Positions 33,714 through 42,970 of a stretch of DNA of 64,000 nt are shown piece after piece (positions within the stretch are counted from its first letter, which is position 1; each line of letters starts with the position of its first letter). Source of the DNA: Marinomonas alcarazii (GTDB taxonomy: Bacteria > Pseudomonadota > Gammaproteobacteria > Pseudomonadales > Marinomonadaceae); the NCBI RefSeq assembly GCF_003208215.1, contig NZ_QKLW01000002.1, positions 650,672 to 714,671 on the forward strand, read 5' to 3'. A program made the position numbers and the translations under genes. Under the pieces are notes generated by a model that made no database searches, had not been told where the DNA came from, and saw only the letters and a program-made list of their open reading frames with translations.

Positions 33714-34205
33714 ATGAATCAGAGCTCAACGAATAACATTGAATTTACTCCAGCGACAAAACGTATTGCTATTCTTCATGCTTCTTGGCACGAAGATATT
33801 GTCATGAATTGTGTCGAAGGCTTTAAAAAAGAACTCGTTTCTCGTGGATATGACGCGTCTTTGATAGACGTTATCCCTGTTCCTGGCGGCTACGAAATCC
33901 CACTACAAGCCAAACTACTGGCGAAGAGCGGACAATACGCTGCGATCGCAGGAACAGCATTGGTTGTCGATGGTGGCATCTACCGTCACGACTTTGTTGC
34001 TCAAGCAATTTGCAATGCGTTAATGCAAGTGCAATTAGAAACGGAAGTACCTGTTCTTACCGCGGTGCTAACACCTCATAATTTCCATGAGCACGATGAG
34101 CACAAAGAATACTTCAGCCGTCATTTTGTTAAGAAAGGGGTGGAGCTAGCACATGCTTGCGATCAAACCATACGCTTAACAGAAAAAGCGAAGCAAATGC
34201 TATAA
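33714..34205 (+). CDS. ribH2: 6,7-dimethyl-8-ribityllumazine synthase, RibH2 type
   Basis: The 163-residue enzyme condenses the pyrimidine intermediate with dihydroxybutanone phosphate in riboflavin synthesis. Visible are AILHASWHEDIV near residue 18, VPGGYEIPLQAKLLA near 57, and GGIYRHDFVAQAICNALMQV near 86-105 with the catalytic His. The late TPHNFHEHDEHKEYFSRHFV is typical of the RibH2 branch (as in Brucella) and differs from the icosahedral RibH1. The gene is alone behind an FMN riboswitch, so it is probably a second, flavin-regulated copy in addition to a housekeeping ribH elsewhere. A terminator follows. Confidence 0.9.
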   Translation: MNQSSTNNIEFTPATKRIAILHASWHEDIVMNCVEGFKKELVSRGYDASLIDVIPVPGGYEIPLQAKLLAKSGQYAAIAGTALVVDGGIYRHDFVAQAICNALMQVQLETEVPVLTAVLTPHNFHEHDEHKEYFSRHFVKKGVELAHACDQTIRLTEKAKQML

Positions 34206-34247
34206 ATTCAAAGTCAAACGCGACATACAAAAGCGTAATAGGTTTAC

Positions 34248-34287
34248 AAAAATGCTCCGTATTCGAAGAATACGGAGCATTTTTTAT
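34248..34287. terminator. Terminator after ribH2
   Basis: AAAAATGCTCCGTATTC and GAATACGGAGCATTTTTT form a long perfect stem around a short GAA-type loop. It lies between convergent ribH2 (ends 34205) and the kinase gene (ends 34313) and may serve both. Confidence 0.9.
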
Positions 34288-34312
34288 TTCACTCAATAGT
34301 AAGTTCGACTAC

Positions 34313-35554
34313 TCAGGTAAAGGCCTTACTTCGTAGCGATTGATACACCTCGGTATTTCGATCTTCTTCAGCACACAAGCCCAGCATATCATCCACAAAA
34401 AAGCCTAACGCTCTTCGCTCTATTTGCTCAATTCCTTGCTGCTGTTGTCGTGATAAATTGCCATATTTTGAGGCCGCGCCAAAATCACCAAACAAGACAT
34501 GACCTTCTTCATTAATAAGGGTGTTGTGTGCATAAAGGTCACCATGACTGACTTTTTTCTCACAAAAGTAAGTGACCAGCTGTTCCACTTGCTCAACAAT
34601 CTTGGCAATTTTATCTATCGAAAACACCTGCTCCAGCGCAAAGGTATCTCGAGTGCAAGACTCCAAACTCGGCGGTAGACCCAAATTCGTGTAATGAGTT
34701 GGGATTAACTCCATCACCAAAGCAGAACAATCAGCCTCAGCCACTTTTGCCAGCGGCCTTACCAAATTGTCATGATCACCAACCGCCAAACAGGCATCTA
34801 ACTCATCTTCGGGGAAACCATCACTGGTCACGTCGCCTTTAAAAACTTTCACGGCTACTGATTCAGAAAAGCCAAAGGTATTTTTTTGCCACGTCGCGAG
34901 AGAGATAACGCCTGATGCGCCTTGCCCTAATACTTGATGCAGTTTTAGATCACCAAAAGGTACGGTTTTAAATTCGTCATGTGAATCACGTTGCGCACAA
35001 AACGGGTTGCCAGAGAACGCTAACCAAGCCAAACGAGGCAATTCTAATAATGCATCAGGGAAAGTCACCAGCTGATTCGCTGACAAACGAATCAACTCTA
35101 AATGACGGCAGTTGATAATAGAGTCAGGCAGAGTGCTTAAGCGGTTACCTGCCAATGCCAGTTTTTGCAATCGCGTCAATCTTCCAAAATCCTCTGGCAG
35201 AGACGTAATTTTGTTGTCCGTGAGAATAAGCCAACGCGTTTGCGTCGGTAAGGATGCAGATGACACAGTCGCAATTTGATTGCTTTTAAAGCCAATCATC
35301 TCCAGTTGCTCACACTGCCCTAAGACGTCTGGCAGATGAGTAAACAGATTGTTCGAACAGAAAATTATGCGCAGTTTTTTAAGGCGTGGTAAATCAGCGG
35401 GCAGCTCACTTAAATGGTTATTAGACAAATCAAGAATTTCTAAGCTATCCGCAAGATCAAAAATCGCTTCTGGAAAGTGGGATAAGTTGTCAGAAAGCTG
35501 AAGACGAACAATGCCTTTCAGCTCTCCGCTATAAAGTTGGTCAAGTGTGTGCAA
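34313..35554 (-). CDS. Leucine-rich-repeat protein kinase
   Basis: The 413-residue soluble protein joins about seven leucine-rich repeats (residues 12-195; LEILDLSNNHLSELPADL and LQKLALAGNRLSTLPDSI are clear units) to a kinase-like domain (about 200-400). Kinase features are all present: glycine loop LGQGASGVISLA near 212, AVKVFKG near 235, the catalytic HGDLYAHNTLI near 340, and GDFGAAS near 357 as the metal-binding DFG. It is shorter than eukaryotic-type bacterial kinases and may phosphorylate proteins or small molecules. There is no membrane segment. The start is TTG with only a weak ribosome site. It is the last of a leftward group with DinB. Confidence 0.85.
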   Translation of the reverse strand: MHTLDQLYSGELKGIVRLQLSDNLSHFPEAIFDLADSLEILDLSNNHLSELPADLPRLKKLRIIFCSNNLFTHLPDVLGQCEQLEMIGFKSNQIATVSSASLPTQTRWLILTDNKITSLPEDFGRLTRLQKLALAGNRLSTLPDSIINCRHLELIRLSANQLVTFPDALLELPRLAWLAFSGNPFCAQRDSHDEFKTVPFGDLKLHQVLGQGASGVISLATWQKNTFGFSESVAVKVFKGDVTSDGFPEDELDACLAVGDHDNLVRPLAKVAEADCSALVMELIPTHYTNLGLPPSLESCTRDTFALEQVFSIDKIAKIVEQVEQLVTYFCEKKVSHGDLYAHNTLINEEGHVLFGDFGAASKYGNLSRQQQQGIEQIERRALGFFVDDMLGLCAEEDRNTEVYQSLRSKAFT

Positions 35555-35597
35555 AATAATGCTCTTTCTACATAAGGTTTACACGCATTATAACCAA

Positions 35598-36131
35598 TTA
35601 CATACGAGGAATGGTGGTTATCAAGTCTGTCGTACCAACATCAATGCCCATTTGGAAAAGTAAGGTGGTTATCTGCCCCCTATGATGAGTTTGATGATTA
35701 AAGAAGTGCTGTAGAGTAAAGCCAAACCTTTGGGAATGATCAATGCCTTTCATATTTTTATACACAAGCGCCGATGCTAGGATCTCGTCGGTTACTTCAT
35801 CCATCATGGCAATAATCAGCTTATCTAGCTCGAAACGCTTACTTTGTAATAAGAGTAAATCATCAAACAACTGAGTATTAAGCGCCGCAGGTCGTTCTAA
35901 CGTACGAACAAGATCTAAACTAGAAAGCTCAGTAAAATGATCTGCAAAGCGTTTCAACCAAATAATGTCCGCCACAAGATTATGGTTAAGCGTTCCTAGT
36001 ACTGAGCCAAAAAATGCGCCTTTATCAGCTACTAGATCAGCACGACTCAACTCCCCAACGGCCTTATAAATAGCCTGATTCATCCATTGATTATAAGACG
36101 CCATCAGCTGCATATTTTCTTTTACCGACAT
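35598..36131 (-). CDS. DinB family protein
   Basis: The 177-residue four-helix protein matches the DinB/YfiT metal-binding family. His residues sit at GTLNHNLVADIIWLKRF near residue 50 and FNHQTHHRGQITTLL near 140-155, the expected triad. Family members are putative thiol- or DNA-damage-related enzymes; the reaction here is unknown. It lies 26 bases downstream of the DUF1304 gene and likely shares its transcript. Confidence 0.88.
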   Translation of the reverse strand: MSVKENMQLMASYNQWMNQAIYKAVGELSRADLVADKGAFFGSVLGTLNHNLVADIIWLKRFADHFTELSSLDLVRTLERPAALNTQLFDDLLLLQSKRFELDKLIIAMMDEVTDEILASALVYKNMKGIDHSQRFGFTLQHFFNHQTHHRGQITTLLFQMGIDVGTTDLITTIPRM

Positions 36132-36156
36132 AATCCTCTACCTTTTTAGGTATTTG

Positions 36157-36516
36157 TTAAGCCGCTAATAAAACAGCAATTAGGGCAATTAAGCCAGGAA
36201 CACCCTGCACAAATAGAATCTTCTTATTGGCGCTGATGGCACCATAAACGCCCGCCACAATAACACATAGCAAGAAAAAAACGGTCACCTGAAAGCCCTC
36301 GGCACCAAGCCATAACCCCCATAACAACCCTGCCGCCAAGAAGCCATTGTAAAGTCCTTGGTTTGCTGCCATCACTTGCGTTGCTTTTGCAAAATCAGGC
36401 TTTAAGCCAAATGCCCTCATCCCTTGAGGTTTATCCCAAAGAAACATCTCGATATACATGATATACACATGCAAAAGAGCAACTAGCGCCGTGGCAACCA
36501 TTGAAAATAACACCAT
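36157..36516 (-). CDS. DUF1304 family small membrane protein
   Basis: The 119-residue protein has four hydrophobic segments; LLHVYIMYIEMFLWDKPQGM near 15-34 and NQGLYNGFLAAGLLWGL near 54-70 are the typical DUF1304 blocks. Its function is unknown. AGAGG lies eight bases before the ATG. It starts a leftward set with the DinB gene and perhaps the LRR kinase gene. Confidence 0.85.
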   Translation of the reverse strand: MVLFSMVATALVALLHVYIMYIEMFLWDKPQGMRAFGLKPDFAKATQVMAANQGLYNGFLAAGLLWGLWLGAEGFQVTVFFLLCVIVAGVYGAISANKKILFVQGVPGLIALIAVLLAA

Positions 36517-36598
36517 AAATACAACCTCTTATTTTTATATTTTGTTAACGGAATAGTTTTCATACTATGAGTAAAACACTAAGAAACTATTTTGGATT

Positions 36599-36781
36599 CT
36601 ATTGATCTACTACTTTGGACGCTTTCTGGCTGTCATCTTTTGACGGAATTTTTCCTTTGAAGTCTCTTAATACAATAGTCAACGCATCCACAGCCACTTG
36701 TGGCTTTATATCATTACTTTCTAGTAACTCAATAAGATCTACAGCCAGCTTAACGTGATCTGGCGCATGCTCTAAAGACAT
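36599..36781 (-). CDS. ybaM: YbaM-like small protein (DUF2496)
   Basis: The 60-residue protein begins MSLEHAPDHVKLAVDLIELL, very close to the start of E. coli YbaM (DUF2496), a small helical protein of unknown function often found near priC or recombination genes. The last 20 residues are Lys/Ser/Asp-rich. GGGAG lies five bases before the ATG. No membrane segment or signal is seen. It is divergent from tpm at 36945. Confidence 0.8.
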   Translation of the reverse strand: MSLEHAPDHVKLAVDLIELLESNDIKPQVAVDALTIVLRDFKGKIPSKDDSQKASKVVDQ

Positions 36782-36944
36782 ATGGGCTCCCTGTTAAAGT
36801 TGATCTAATTTAAATGCAGAATGCGTAAAGAGACAATGATAAATCTTTTTTGCTGTCTATAATGGCGTTTACAGCTAAAAATTGTTCGATAGAGACACAT
36901 TCCATAAACTAAAATATAAATACGCCACATTGAATGAGGTTACC

Positions 36945-37586
36945 GTGATTACAAATGAATTTTGGTTGGATCGTTGGAAAGCTGGACGTATTGGCTTTCA
37001 CCAAGAAGGCATTAACCCAAGGCTAGTAGAATTTTGGCCAGCCTTGCCAAAGAACAGTCGTGTGCTTGTGCCTTTGTGTGGTAAATCAAATGATATGATT
37101 TGGCTTGCAGAACAAGGTTATGAAGTCACCGGTGTAGAACTGTCTTCTCTCGCTGTCATTCAGTTTTTAGGGGACAACGATTTAAGCTATGACACACACC
37201 AAGAAGGCGACTTGAAGATACATACGGTAAATAGCGGTTTATCGTTACGCATCATTGAAGGAGACTACTTCCAGTTCTGCGAAGATGGCTTTGATGCCTG
37301 TTACGATCGTGCAGCCATGGTAGCAATGCCAGATTCAAAGCGCGCGGAGTATGTTGCTCACACACTGAAACGCTTATCCCCTACTGCGAGTGTCTTGTTA
37401 ATCTCCTTACAATACGACGGCGATACGCAAGGTCCACCATTTTCAATCGAAGAAGACAGCATTCCTTTACTTTGGGGCAATCGTATTCAAAAAATAGCCT
37501 CAGAAAACTTAGCTCAAACCAATTTGCAGTATAAAGAGCAAGGACACAGCACCTATAACGAAAGTGTTTGGCGGATTCAGTCTTAA
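36945..37586 (+). CDS. tpm: Thiopurine S-methyltransferase family protein
   Basis: The 213-residue SAM-dependent methyltransferase has the bacterial TPMT start FWLDRWKAGRIGFHQEGINP, then RVLVPLCGKSNDMIWLAEQG near 40-59 (SAM-binding motif I), and CYDRAAMVAMPDSKRAEYV near 120. It methylates thiols and, in several bacteria, selenium and tellurium oxyanions, giving resistance. I chose GTG 36945, with GAGG five bases upstream, because the longer frame has no ribosome site and the family starts here. It is a single gene. Confidence 0.88.
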   Translation: MITNEFWLDRWKAGRIGFHQEGINPRLVEFWPALPKNSRVLVPLCGKSNDMIWLAEQGYEVTGVELSSLAVIQFLGDNDLSYDTHQEGDLKIHTVNSGLSLRIIEGDYFQFCEDGFDACYDRAAMVAMPDSKRAEYVAHTLKRLSPTASVLLISLQYDGDTQGPPFSIEEDSIPLLWGNRIQKIASENLAQTNLQYKEQGHSTYNESVWRIQS

Positions 37587-37736
37587 AGAGGATATAACGG
37601 AATAGGCTTAGATTTGACTGTCTACCCCAGAGGTTTTCTGGGATAATAGCGCACAGTTTTCCACCTATAATCCATGTATCCTCGTACTAGCAAAGAAATA
37701 GTCATTCACTATTTTCACCGATTCCAAGAGTAGACA

Positions 37737-39998
37737 ATGATCAAACGACATAAAACCGCCAAGCAACTTTTCTCTTACCCATTGTATTGGGCTGAGTGTT
37801 ATGGCGTCTCCCCCTTCCTACCCACAACAAGGGAAGAAATGGACGCTCTTGGCTGGGATAGCTGTGACGTGATCATTGTTACGGGCGATGCTTATGTGGA
37901 CCATCCCAGCTTTGGCATGGCAGTACTAGGTCGCTTATTAGAAGCGCAAGGTTATCGTGTTGGTATTATCGATCAGCCAGATTGGCGTAATACTGATGAT
38001 TTTATGCGCCTTGGCCGACCAAACCTATACTTCGGTATTACTGCGGGCAACATGGACTCGATGATCAACCGTTATACTGCGGATTTAAAAGTCCGTAATG
38101 ACGATGCTTATACGCCCTATGGCATAGGCGGTAAACGCCCTGATCGTGCGGTTATTGTCTACTCCCAGCGCTGTAAAGAAGCCTTCCACGACATTCCTGT
38201 CATGATTGGCGGTATTGAGGCTAGCCTGCGACGCATTGCTCAATACGATTATTGGAGTGACGAAGTTCGTCGCTCAGTACTAATCGACTCTACAGCTGAT
38301 ATTCTACTTTATGGCAATGCCGAACGCGCCATGATCGAAGTGACTCATCAAATGGCTATGGGGAAAACGCTTGATGAACTTACTGACATTCGTGGCACCA
38401 CGATTGTCCGTAACACACCGCCTGGTGGCTACACAGAAATCGACTCCACTCGCGTTGATTGGCCTGGTAAAGTCGATAAAATTTACAGCCCTTACGAATA
38501 CATCCCGGAAGGCAAATGCCAAACTAAGGACGAAGAAGAGTCCGATGTCATGCCTATTCGAGTCATTCCCGCCCCACTGCGCCGTGGCGAAAAGCTTGAT
38601 CCGGAAAAAACCTACATCCGTTTGCCTTCTTTTGAGAAAGTCTCGAAAGACCCTGTTCTATACGCCCACACTTCGCGTATTTTACACCTTGAATCAAACC
38701 CACATAACGCACGAGCCTTGATTCAAAAACACGGTAAAAAAGAGATATGGGTGAACCCACCACCAATCCCATTAGAAACACCAGAAATGGACGGTGTGTT
38801 CGACTTGCCTTACGCGCGAGTGCCTCACCCAAAATACAAGAAAGCTCGTATCCCTGCTTACGACATGATTAAAACGTCGATCAATATTATGCGCGGATGC
38901 TTTGGCGGCTGTACTTTTTGTTCGATCACGGAGCATGAAGGGCGTGTCATTCAATCCCGCTCACACGAATCGATTCTGAACGAAATTGAAGACATCAAAG
39001 CGAAAGTGCCAGGATTCACTGGACACATTTCAGATCTTGGCGGGCCGACATCGAACATGTACACACTGAACTGTAACGACGATGAAGTTCAGGCATCTTG
39101 TCGTAAGCTTTCCTGTGTATACCCGACCATCTGCTCTAATTTGAATACAGATCACAGTCCAACTACCCAGTTATACAGAAAAACCCGAGCGGTCGAAGGC
39201 ATTCACACTGTATCGATTGCTTCAGGCTTGCGTTATGACCTAGCGGTAGAAGACCCAGAGTACGTTAAAGAACTTGTCACGCATCATGTTGGCGGGCTCT
39301 TAAAAATCGCACCAGAGCACTCAGAGAAAGACACACTGTCAAAAATGATGAAGCCTGGAATGGGAACGTACGATCGCTTCAAGCGCATGTTTGATAAGTA
39401 CTCTAAAGAAGCGGGCAAAAAACAGCATTTGATCCCTTACTTTATCGCTGCGCACCCTGGCAGCTCCGATGAGGATATGCTTAACCTTGCCGTCTGGTTG
39501 AAAACCAACGACTTCAAGCCAGACCAAGTACAAACCTTCTATCCGTCGCCAATGTCCTTAGCAACGGCGATGTATCACTCGGGCAAAAACCCATTGAAGC
39601 CTGTTACCTACAAGAGTGAAGATGTTTACACACCAAAAGACGCCAAACAGCGGACAGTGCAAAAAGGCTTTTTGCGTTACCACGATCCAAGCAACTGGCA
39701 GGATCTACGCAATAGCCTGATCAAAATGGGTCGCTCGGATCTAATTGGCCATGGCGATAACAAATTGGTCCCTGCAGCAGAAAAGGATAAACAAATCCAT
39801 CGACGCCCTCAAAAAGCCAAACCAGGACAGGCAACTGGCGCGTCACATACGTCTAATAGACCGACTATGGAAAAAAATGCAGCAGCGGAAAAGGCTCGCA
39901 ATAAAAACACTCCGAAGCCGACGAATAACCGAGCTAAAACAGGGGCTGCAACACCAGCAAAGCGTCGCAAGACAAAAGTAAAATCGCGCCAACAATAA
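37737..39998 (+). CDS. ygiQ: YgiQ family radical SAM protein
   Basis: The 753-residue protein has the YgiQ N-terminal region ([20 protein letters not shown] near 15-34), a B12-binding-like fold segment ([20 protein letters not shown] near 44-63), and a radical SAM core with iron-sulfur cysteines in [17 protein letters not shown] near 388-404. A long basic Lys/Arg/Pro/Thr tail (about 675-753) follows. YgiQ's reaction is unknown; the family is widely conserved in gammaproteobacteria. A strong terminator follows. Confidence 0.92.
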   Translation: MIKRHKTAKQLFSYPLYWAECYGVSPFLPTTREEMDALGWDSCDVIIVTGDAYVDHPSFGMAVLGRLLEAQGYRVGIIDQPDWRNTDDFMRLGRPNLYFGITAGNMDSMINRYTADLKVRNDDAYTPYGIGGKRPDRAVIVYSQRCKEAFHDIPVMIGGIEASLRRIAQYDYWSDEVRRSVLIDSTADILLYGNAERAMIEVTHQMAMGKTLDELTDIRGTTIVRNTPPGGYTEIDSTRVDWPGKVDKIYSPYEYIPEGKCQTKDEEESDVMPIRVIPAPLRRGEKLDPEKTYIRLPSFEKVSKDPVLYAHTSRILHLESNPHNARALIQKHGKKEIWVNPPPIPLETPEMDGVFDLPYARVPHPKYKKARIPAYDMIKTSINIMRGCFGGCTFCSITEHEGRVIQSRSHESILNEIEDIKAKVPGFTGHISDLGGPTSNMYTLNCNDDEVQASCRKLSCVYPTICSNLNTDHSPTTQLYRKTRAVEGIHTVSIASGLRYDLAVEDPEYVKELVTHHVGGLLKIAPEHSEKDTLSKMMKPGMGTYDRFKRMFDKYSKEAGKKQHLIPYFIAAHPGSSDEDMLNLAVWLKTNDFKPDQVQTFYPSPMSLATAMYHSGKNPLKPVTYKSEDVYTPKDAKQRTVQKGFLRYHDPSNWQDLRNSLIKMGRSDLIGHGDNKLVPAAEKDKQIHRRPQKAKPGQATGASHTSNRPTMEKNAAAEKARNKNTPKPTNNRAKTGAATPAKRRKTKVKSRQQ

Positions 39999-40021
39999 CG
40001 ACAAAGCTAAACACTAGACAT

Positions 40022-40060
40022 AAAAAAACGCGCCCCGTAAAAACAGGGCGCGTTTTTTTA
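40022..40060. terminator. Terminator after ygiQ
   Basis: AAAAAAACGCGCCC and GGGCGCGTTTTTTT form a perfect stem around a short CGTAAAAACA loop. It sits between convergent genes (39998 and 40073). Confidence 0.9.
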
Positions 40061-40072
40061 TTCAAATACATA

Positions 40073-40690
40073 TCAGCTATGGGCTGCCCTTACTGACTTC
40101 TGTCTTCTTCGACAAGCAAGCGCCAACTCTACCGCGGATATTAGGATCAAGGTATAACCCAATGTCTCTATTCCCTCTTCGACAATGTTCTTCACCAGTC
40201 GCATATAGGAATCCCCCATAACAGCCTGCCAAAAAGAGCCGCGCCCCAGTAAACGAGAAAACGCCATTATAGTGACAAAACCGGCGAGAAACGTACCGAA
40301 ACTAGGCTGTTGAGAGTATTCTTTTAATGAAGCATAAATAGAAGAAAAACGCCCCCATAGAGCAATAACCACGCAAACAAAAATCATACTTACAATTGCT
40401 TGCCACGCGCCATCAAATACATACTGGTCTAATAAAGAATCAGACTCTCGCACAAACATCATGGCTGAAAGAGCACCCAATAATGTTGCCGCTATATTTA
40501 ATTTTTTATCCAAGCGTGCAGCATACAAAAACAATAGACAGCTAAAGAAAGACATAAAGTCTTGCATATGCTCTGTTAGAGTTTGTTCGCTGTATTGAGC
40601 AGCCGTTTGAAATTGGTATCCTTCCAATGATATGAGCTGTGCGACTCCGGCAACAGCAAAAAGATAAATAAAACCACGAAAAATAAACAT
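40073..40690 (-). CDS. Hypothetical inner-membrane protein
   Basis: The 205-residue protein has four to five hydrophobic segments (about residues 5-20, 47-60, 65-80, 98-115 and 175-190) and a short basic C-terminus (CRRRQKSVRAAHS). No catalytic or binding motif was recognised. GAGG precedes the ATG by seven bases. It stands alone between the ygiQ terminator and the aspartoacylase gene. Confidence 0.65.
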   Translation of the reverse strand: MFIFRGFIYLFAVAGVAQLISLEGYQFQTAAQYSEQTLTEHMQDFMSFFSCLLFLYAARLDKKLNIAATLLGALSAMMFVRESDSLLDQYVFDGAWQAIVSMIFVCVVIALWGRFSSIYASLKEYSQQPSFGTFLAGFVTIMAFSRLLGRGSFWQAVMGDSYMRLVKNIVEEGIETLGYTLILISAVELALACRRRQKSVRAAHS

Positions 40691-40830
40691 GAAAAGACCT
40701 CAGCTTGTAAGGCCGAGATTTTAGTGAAAAAAAACTAAAAAAACGATGTATTACAATAAGATGACACTATCATTTCTTGATTCATCGTTATGTCATGTCA
40801 GTTATAATAAAAAGACAATTAAGGAATAAT

Positions 40831-41880
40831 TTAAGACGATTTGTAGTCAATTAAGTTCAAAGATGCATCACTGTCCATTAATTCGTCTTGCATGCTTTCA
40901 ACATGACCTGCCACCTCGTCAGGCGACGAAAAGTGCGCAACATGATACATAGCATCACCTTCTTGAACTAAAGGAATATTCTGCTTACCAATAATGATGC
41001 CGCCATTTTTACAAAGCACCTTATCTAAGATGTCACCATAAGGGTCTTTAATTTCAGCTAATACATCCCCAGTTTCGACTAGGTCACCCAGCTCTTTAAT
41101 ATGAGTGGTAAAACCGCTGTCTGTCGCTCTTATCCAACTACTGCTGCGTGCAATCCTTGGCTCAGAAAGCGATTTTTTACTGCGGGATTTTGGCAACATA
41201 CTTAAGTGGCGCATAACACCAACAATACCTTTGACGCCGGCCCGAATAGACAACTCATCAAAACGCAGCGCTTCACCCGCTTCATATAAGATGACTTTTG
41301 CTCCGACATCATTAGCGCATTCTCTTAGCGATCCATCACGAAGGTTCGAATTCATTAAAACGGGTACGCCAAATGCTTTTGCAATCGCTAATGTCTCAGG
41401 GTCATCTAAGTTTGCTCTTACCTGAGGAAGGTTTGTGCGGTGCAAACTGCCAGTATGAAGATCAATGCCATAGTCAGCTTTAGAGACTATTTCGCTTAAG
41501 AATCGATCAGCAACGCGACCCGCTAGAGAGCCCCGTTTAGAGCCAGGGAAAGAACGATTTAGATCACGTCGGTCGGGCAAATAACGGCTTTGGTTCAACA
41601 CACCATAGCCGTTAACAATTGGCACCGCGATCAGGGTGCCTTTTAGGTTCTCAAGATATTTACTTTGAATAATACGGCTAATGATCTCAATACCGTTCAG
41701 CTCATCACCATGAATAGCGGCGCTGAGAAACAATGTCGGCCCTGAGCGCTTACCGCGCTTAACAAACACCGGCATGGACATATTTGTGTCAGTATACAAC
41801 TTTACCATTGGCAGTTTTATTCGAGCTGTACCACCCAATGGAATATCAACACCACCAATTGTTAAAGTTGTTTTTCCCAT
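40831..41880 (-). CDS. Succinylglutamate desuccinylase/aspartoacylase family hydrolase
   Basis: The 349-residue M14-like zinc hydrolase has SAAIHGDELNGIEIISRI near residue 53 (the zinc His and Glu of HxxE), DRRDLNRSFPG near 103-113 (substrate Arg/Asn motif), YGIDLHTGSLHRTNLPQVR near 138-156 (second zinc His), and LYEAGEALRFDE near 198 (catalytic-type Glu). Its C-terminal part (from about 250) resembles a lipoyl/biotin-like beta fold. It probably cleaves an N-acylated amino acid or glutamyl amide. The start ATG overlaps the rimK stop (TAATG), so the two are tightly coupled, suggesting it acts on the products of RimK. Confidence 0.88.
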   Translation of the reverse strand: MGKTTLTIGGVDIPLGGTARIKLPMVKLYTDTNMSMPVFVKRGKRSGPTLFLSAAIHGDELNGIEIISRIIQSKYLENLKGTLIAVPIVNGYGVLNQSRYLPDRRDLNRSFPGSKRGSLAGRVADRFLSEIVSKADYGIDLHTGSLHRTNLPQVRANLDDPETLAIAKAFGVPVLMNSNLRDGSLRECANDVGAKVILYEAGEALRFDELSIRAGVKGIVGVMRHLSMLPKSRSKKSLSEPRIARSSSWIRATDSGFTTHIKELGDLVETGDVLAEIKDPYGDILDKVLCKNGGIIIGKQNIPLVQEGDAMYHVAHFSSPDEVAGHVESMQDELMDSDASLNLIDYKSS

Positions 41881-42785
41881 TAACCTTTACCTTTTGTCTT
41901 TGTCGTGCTCTGAAGCGCTGTTTTTTCAATGTGTTGAATAATCATAGCAGCAACATCCTTACCTGTGGCGGACTCAATCCCCTCCAATCCAGGTGAAGAG
42001 TTTACTTCCATAATCAACGGGCCGTTATTGGAACGCAGAATATCAACGCCACACATATTCAAACCCATTACCTTTGCCGCTTCCACCGCCGTACGTCTTT
42101 CTTCTGGTGACAGTTTAACTAAAGAAGCCGTTCCACCACGATGAAGGTTTGAACGAAACTCACCTTCCGCACCTTGGCGCTTCATTGCTGCAATAACTTT
42201 TCCACCAACAACCAAACAACGGATATCAGCGCCACCCGCTTCTTTAATGTATTCTTGCACTAGGATGTTGGCTTTCAACCCCATGAAAGCTTCAATGATA
42301 GATTCAGCCGTCTTGTTCGACTCCGCCAAAACGACACCAATCCCTTGGGTCCCTTCTAAAAGCTTAATAACAACAGGGGCACCACCGACATTTTTCAAGA
42401 GATCGCCAATTTTGTCTGGATGATGCGCAAAACCGGTTTTAGGTAAACCCAGACCTTTACGAGACATAAGTTGCAACGATCTTAGCTTATCCCGTGAACG
42501 ACTAATCGCCACAGACTCATTAATACTGTACGTCCCCATCATCTCAAACTGCCTAACAACCGCGGTTCCATAAAAGGTAACAGAAGCACCAATTCTAGGA
42601 ATAACGGCATCGTATTTAGGCAACGGCTTACCATCATAACGCACTGAAGGATTGCTACTTGTTATGTCCATATAGCAATGCATCGTATCAATAACATCCA
42701 CTTCATGACCAAGCTTTTCACCTGCCTCAACCAATCTACGGGTCGAATAAAGTCGAGGGTTACGAGAAAGAATTGCAATTTTCAT
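41880..42785 (-). CDS. rimK: RimK-type alpha-L-glutamate ligase
   Basis: The 301-residue ATP-grasp ligase adds glutamate residues to the C-terminus of ribosomal protein S6 in E. coli. The N-terminus [20 protein letters not shown] is the RimK signature. ATP-grasp motifs include [16 protein letters not shown] near 140 and [20 protein letters not shown] near 173. [20 protein letters not shown], with the metal-binding Glu and Asn, lies near 247-266. The last 10 residues are Lys/Thr/Gly-rich. AAAGGA precedes the ATG. It is the first gene of a two-gene operon with the aspartoacylase-like hydrolase. Confidence 0.9.
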   Translation of the reverse strand: MKIAILSRNPRLYSTRRLVEAGEKLGHEVDVIDTMHCYMDITSSNPSVRYDGKPLPKYDAVIPRIGASVTFYGTAVVRQFEMMGTYSINESVAISRSRDKLRSLQLMSRKGLGLPKTGFAHHPDKIGDLLKNVGGAPVVIKLLEGTQGIGVVLAESNKTAESIIEAFMGLKANILVQEYIKEAGGADIRCLVVGGKVIAAMKRQGAEGEFRSNLHRGGTASLVKLSPEERRTAVEAAKVMGLNMCGVDILRSNNGPLIMEVNSSPGLEGIESATGKDVAAMIIQHIEKTALQSTTKTKGKG

Positions 42786-42900
42786 AGATGTCCTTTGAAC
42801 AAAGTAGAAAGCAAATGATGCTTAAAAAAAGGTTAATGCCAATGGCGCGAGAATAGTGAATAACCTTATATTTAGGAAGCGATTTTACTCATTTTACCTA

Positions 42901-42945
42901 AAAAAAATCTCCGATCACCTTTAATACCTAAAAGCGATCGGAGAC
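42901..42945 (-). terminator. Terminator of the der-end of the housekeeping run
   Basis: On the minus strand GTCTCCGATCGC and GGTGATCGGAGA form a long stem, followed by TTTTTTT. It lies 26 bases after the der stop and upstream of rimK. Confidence 0.8.
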
Positions 42946-42970
42946 TCTTGTTAGCAATTAAGAATAATGC

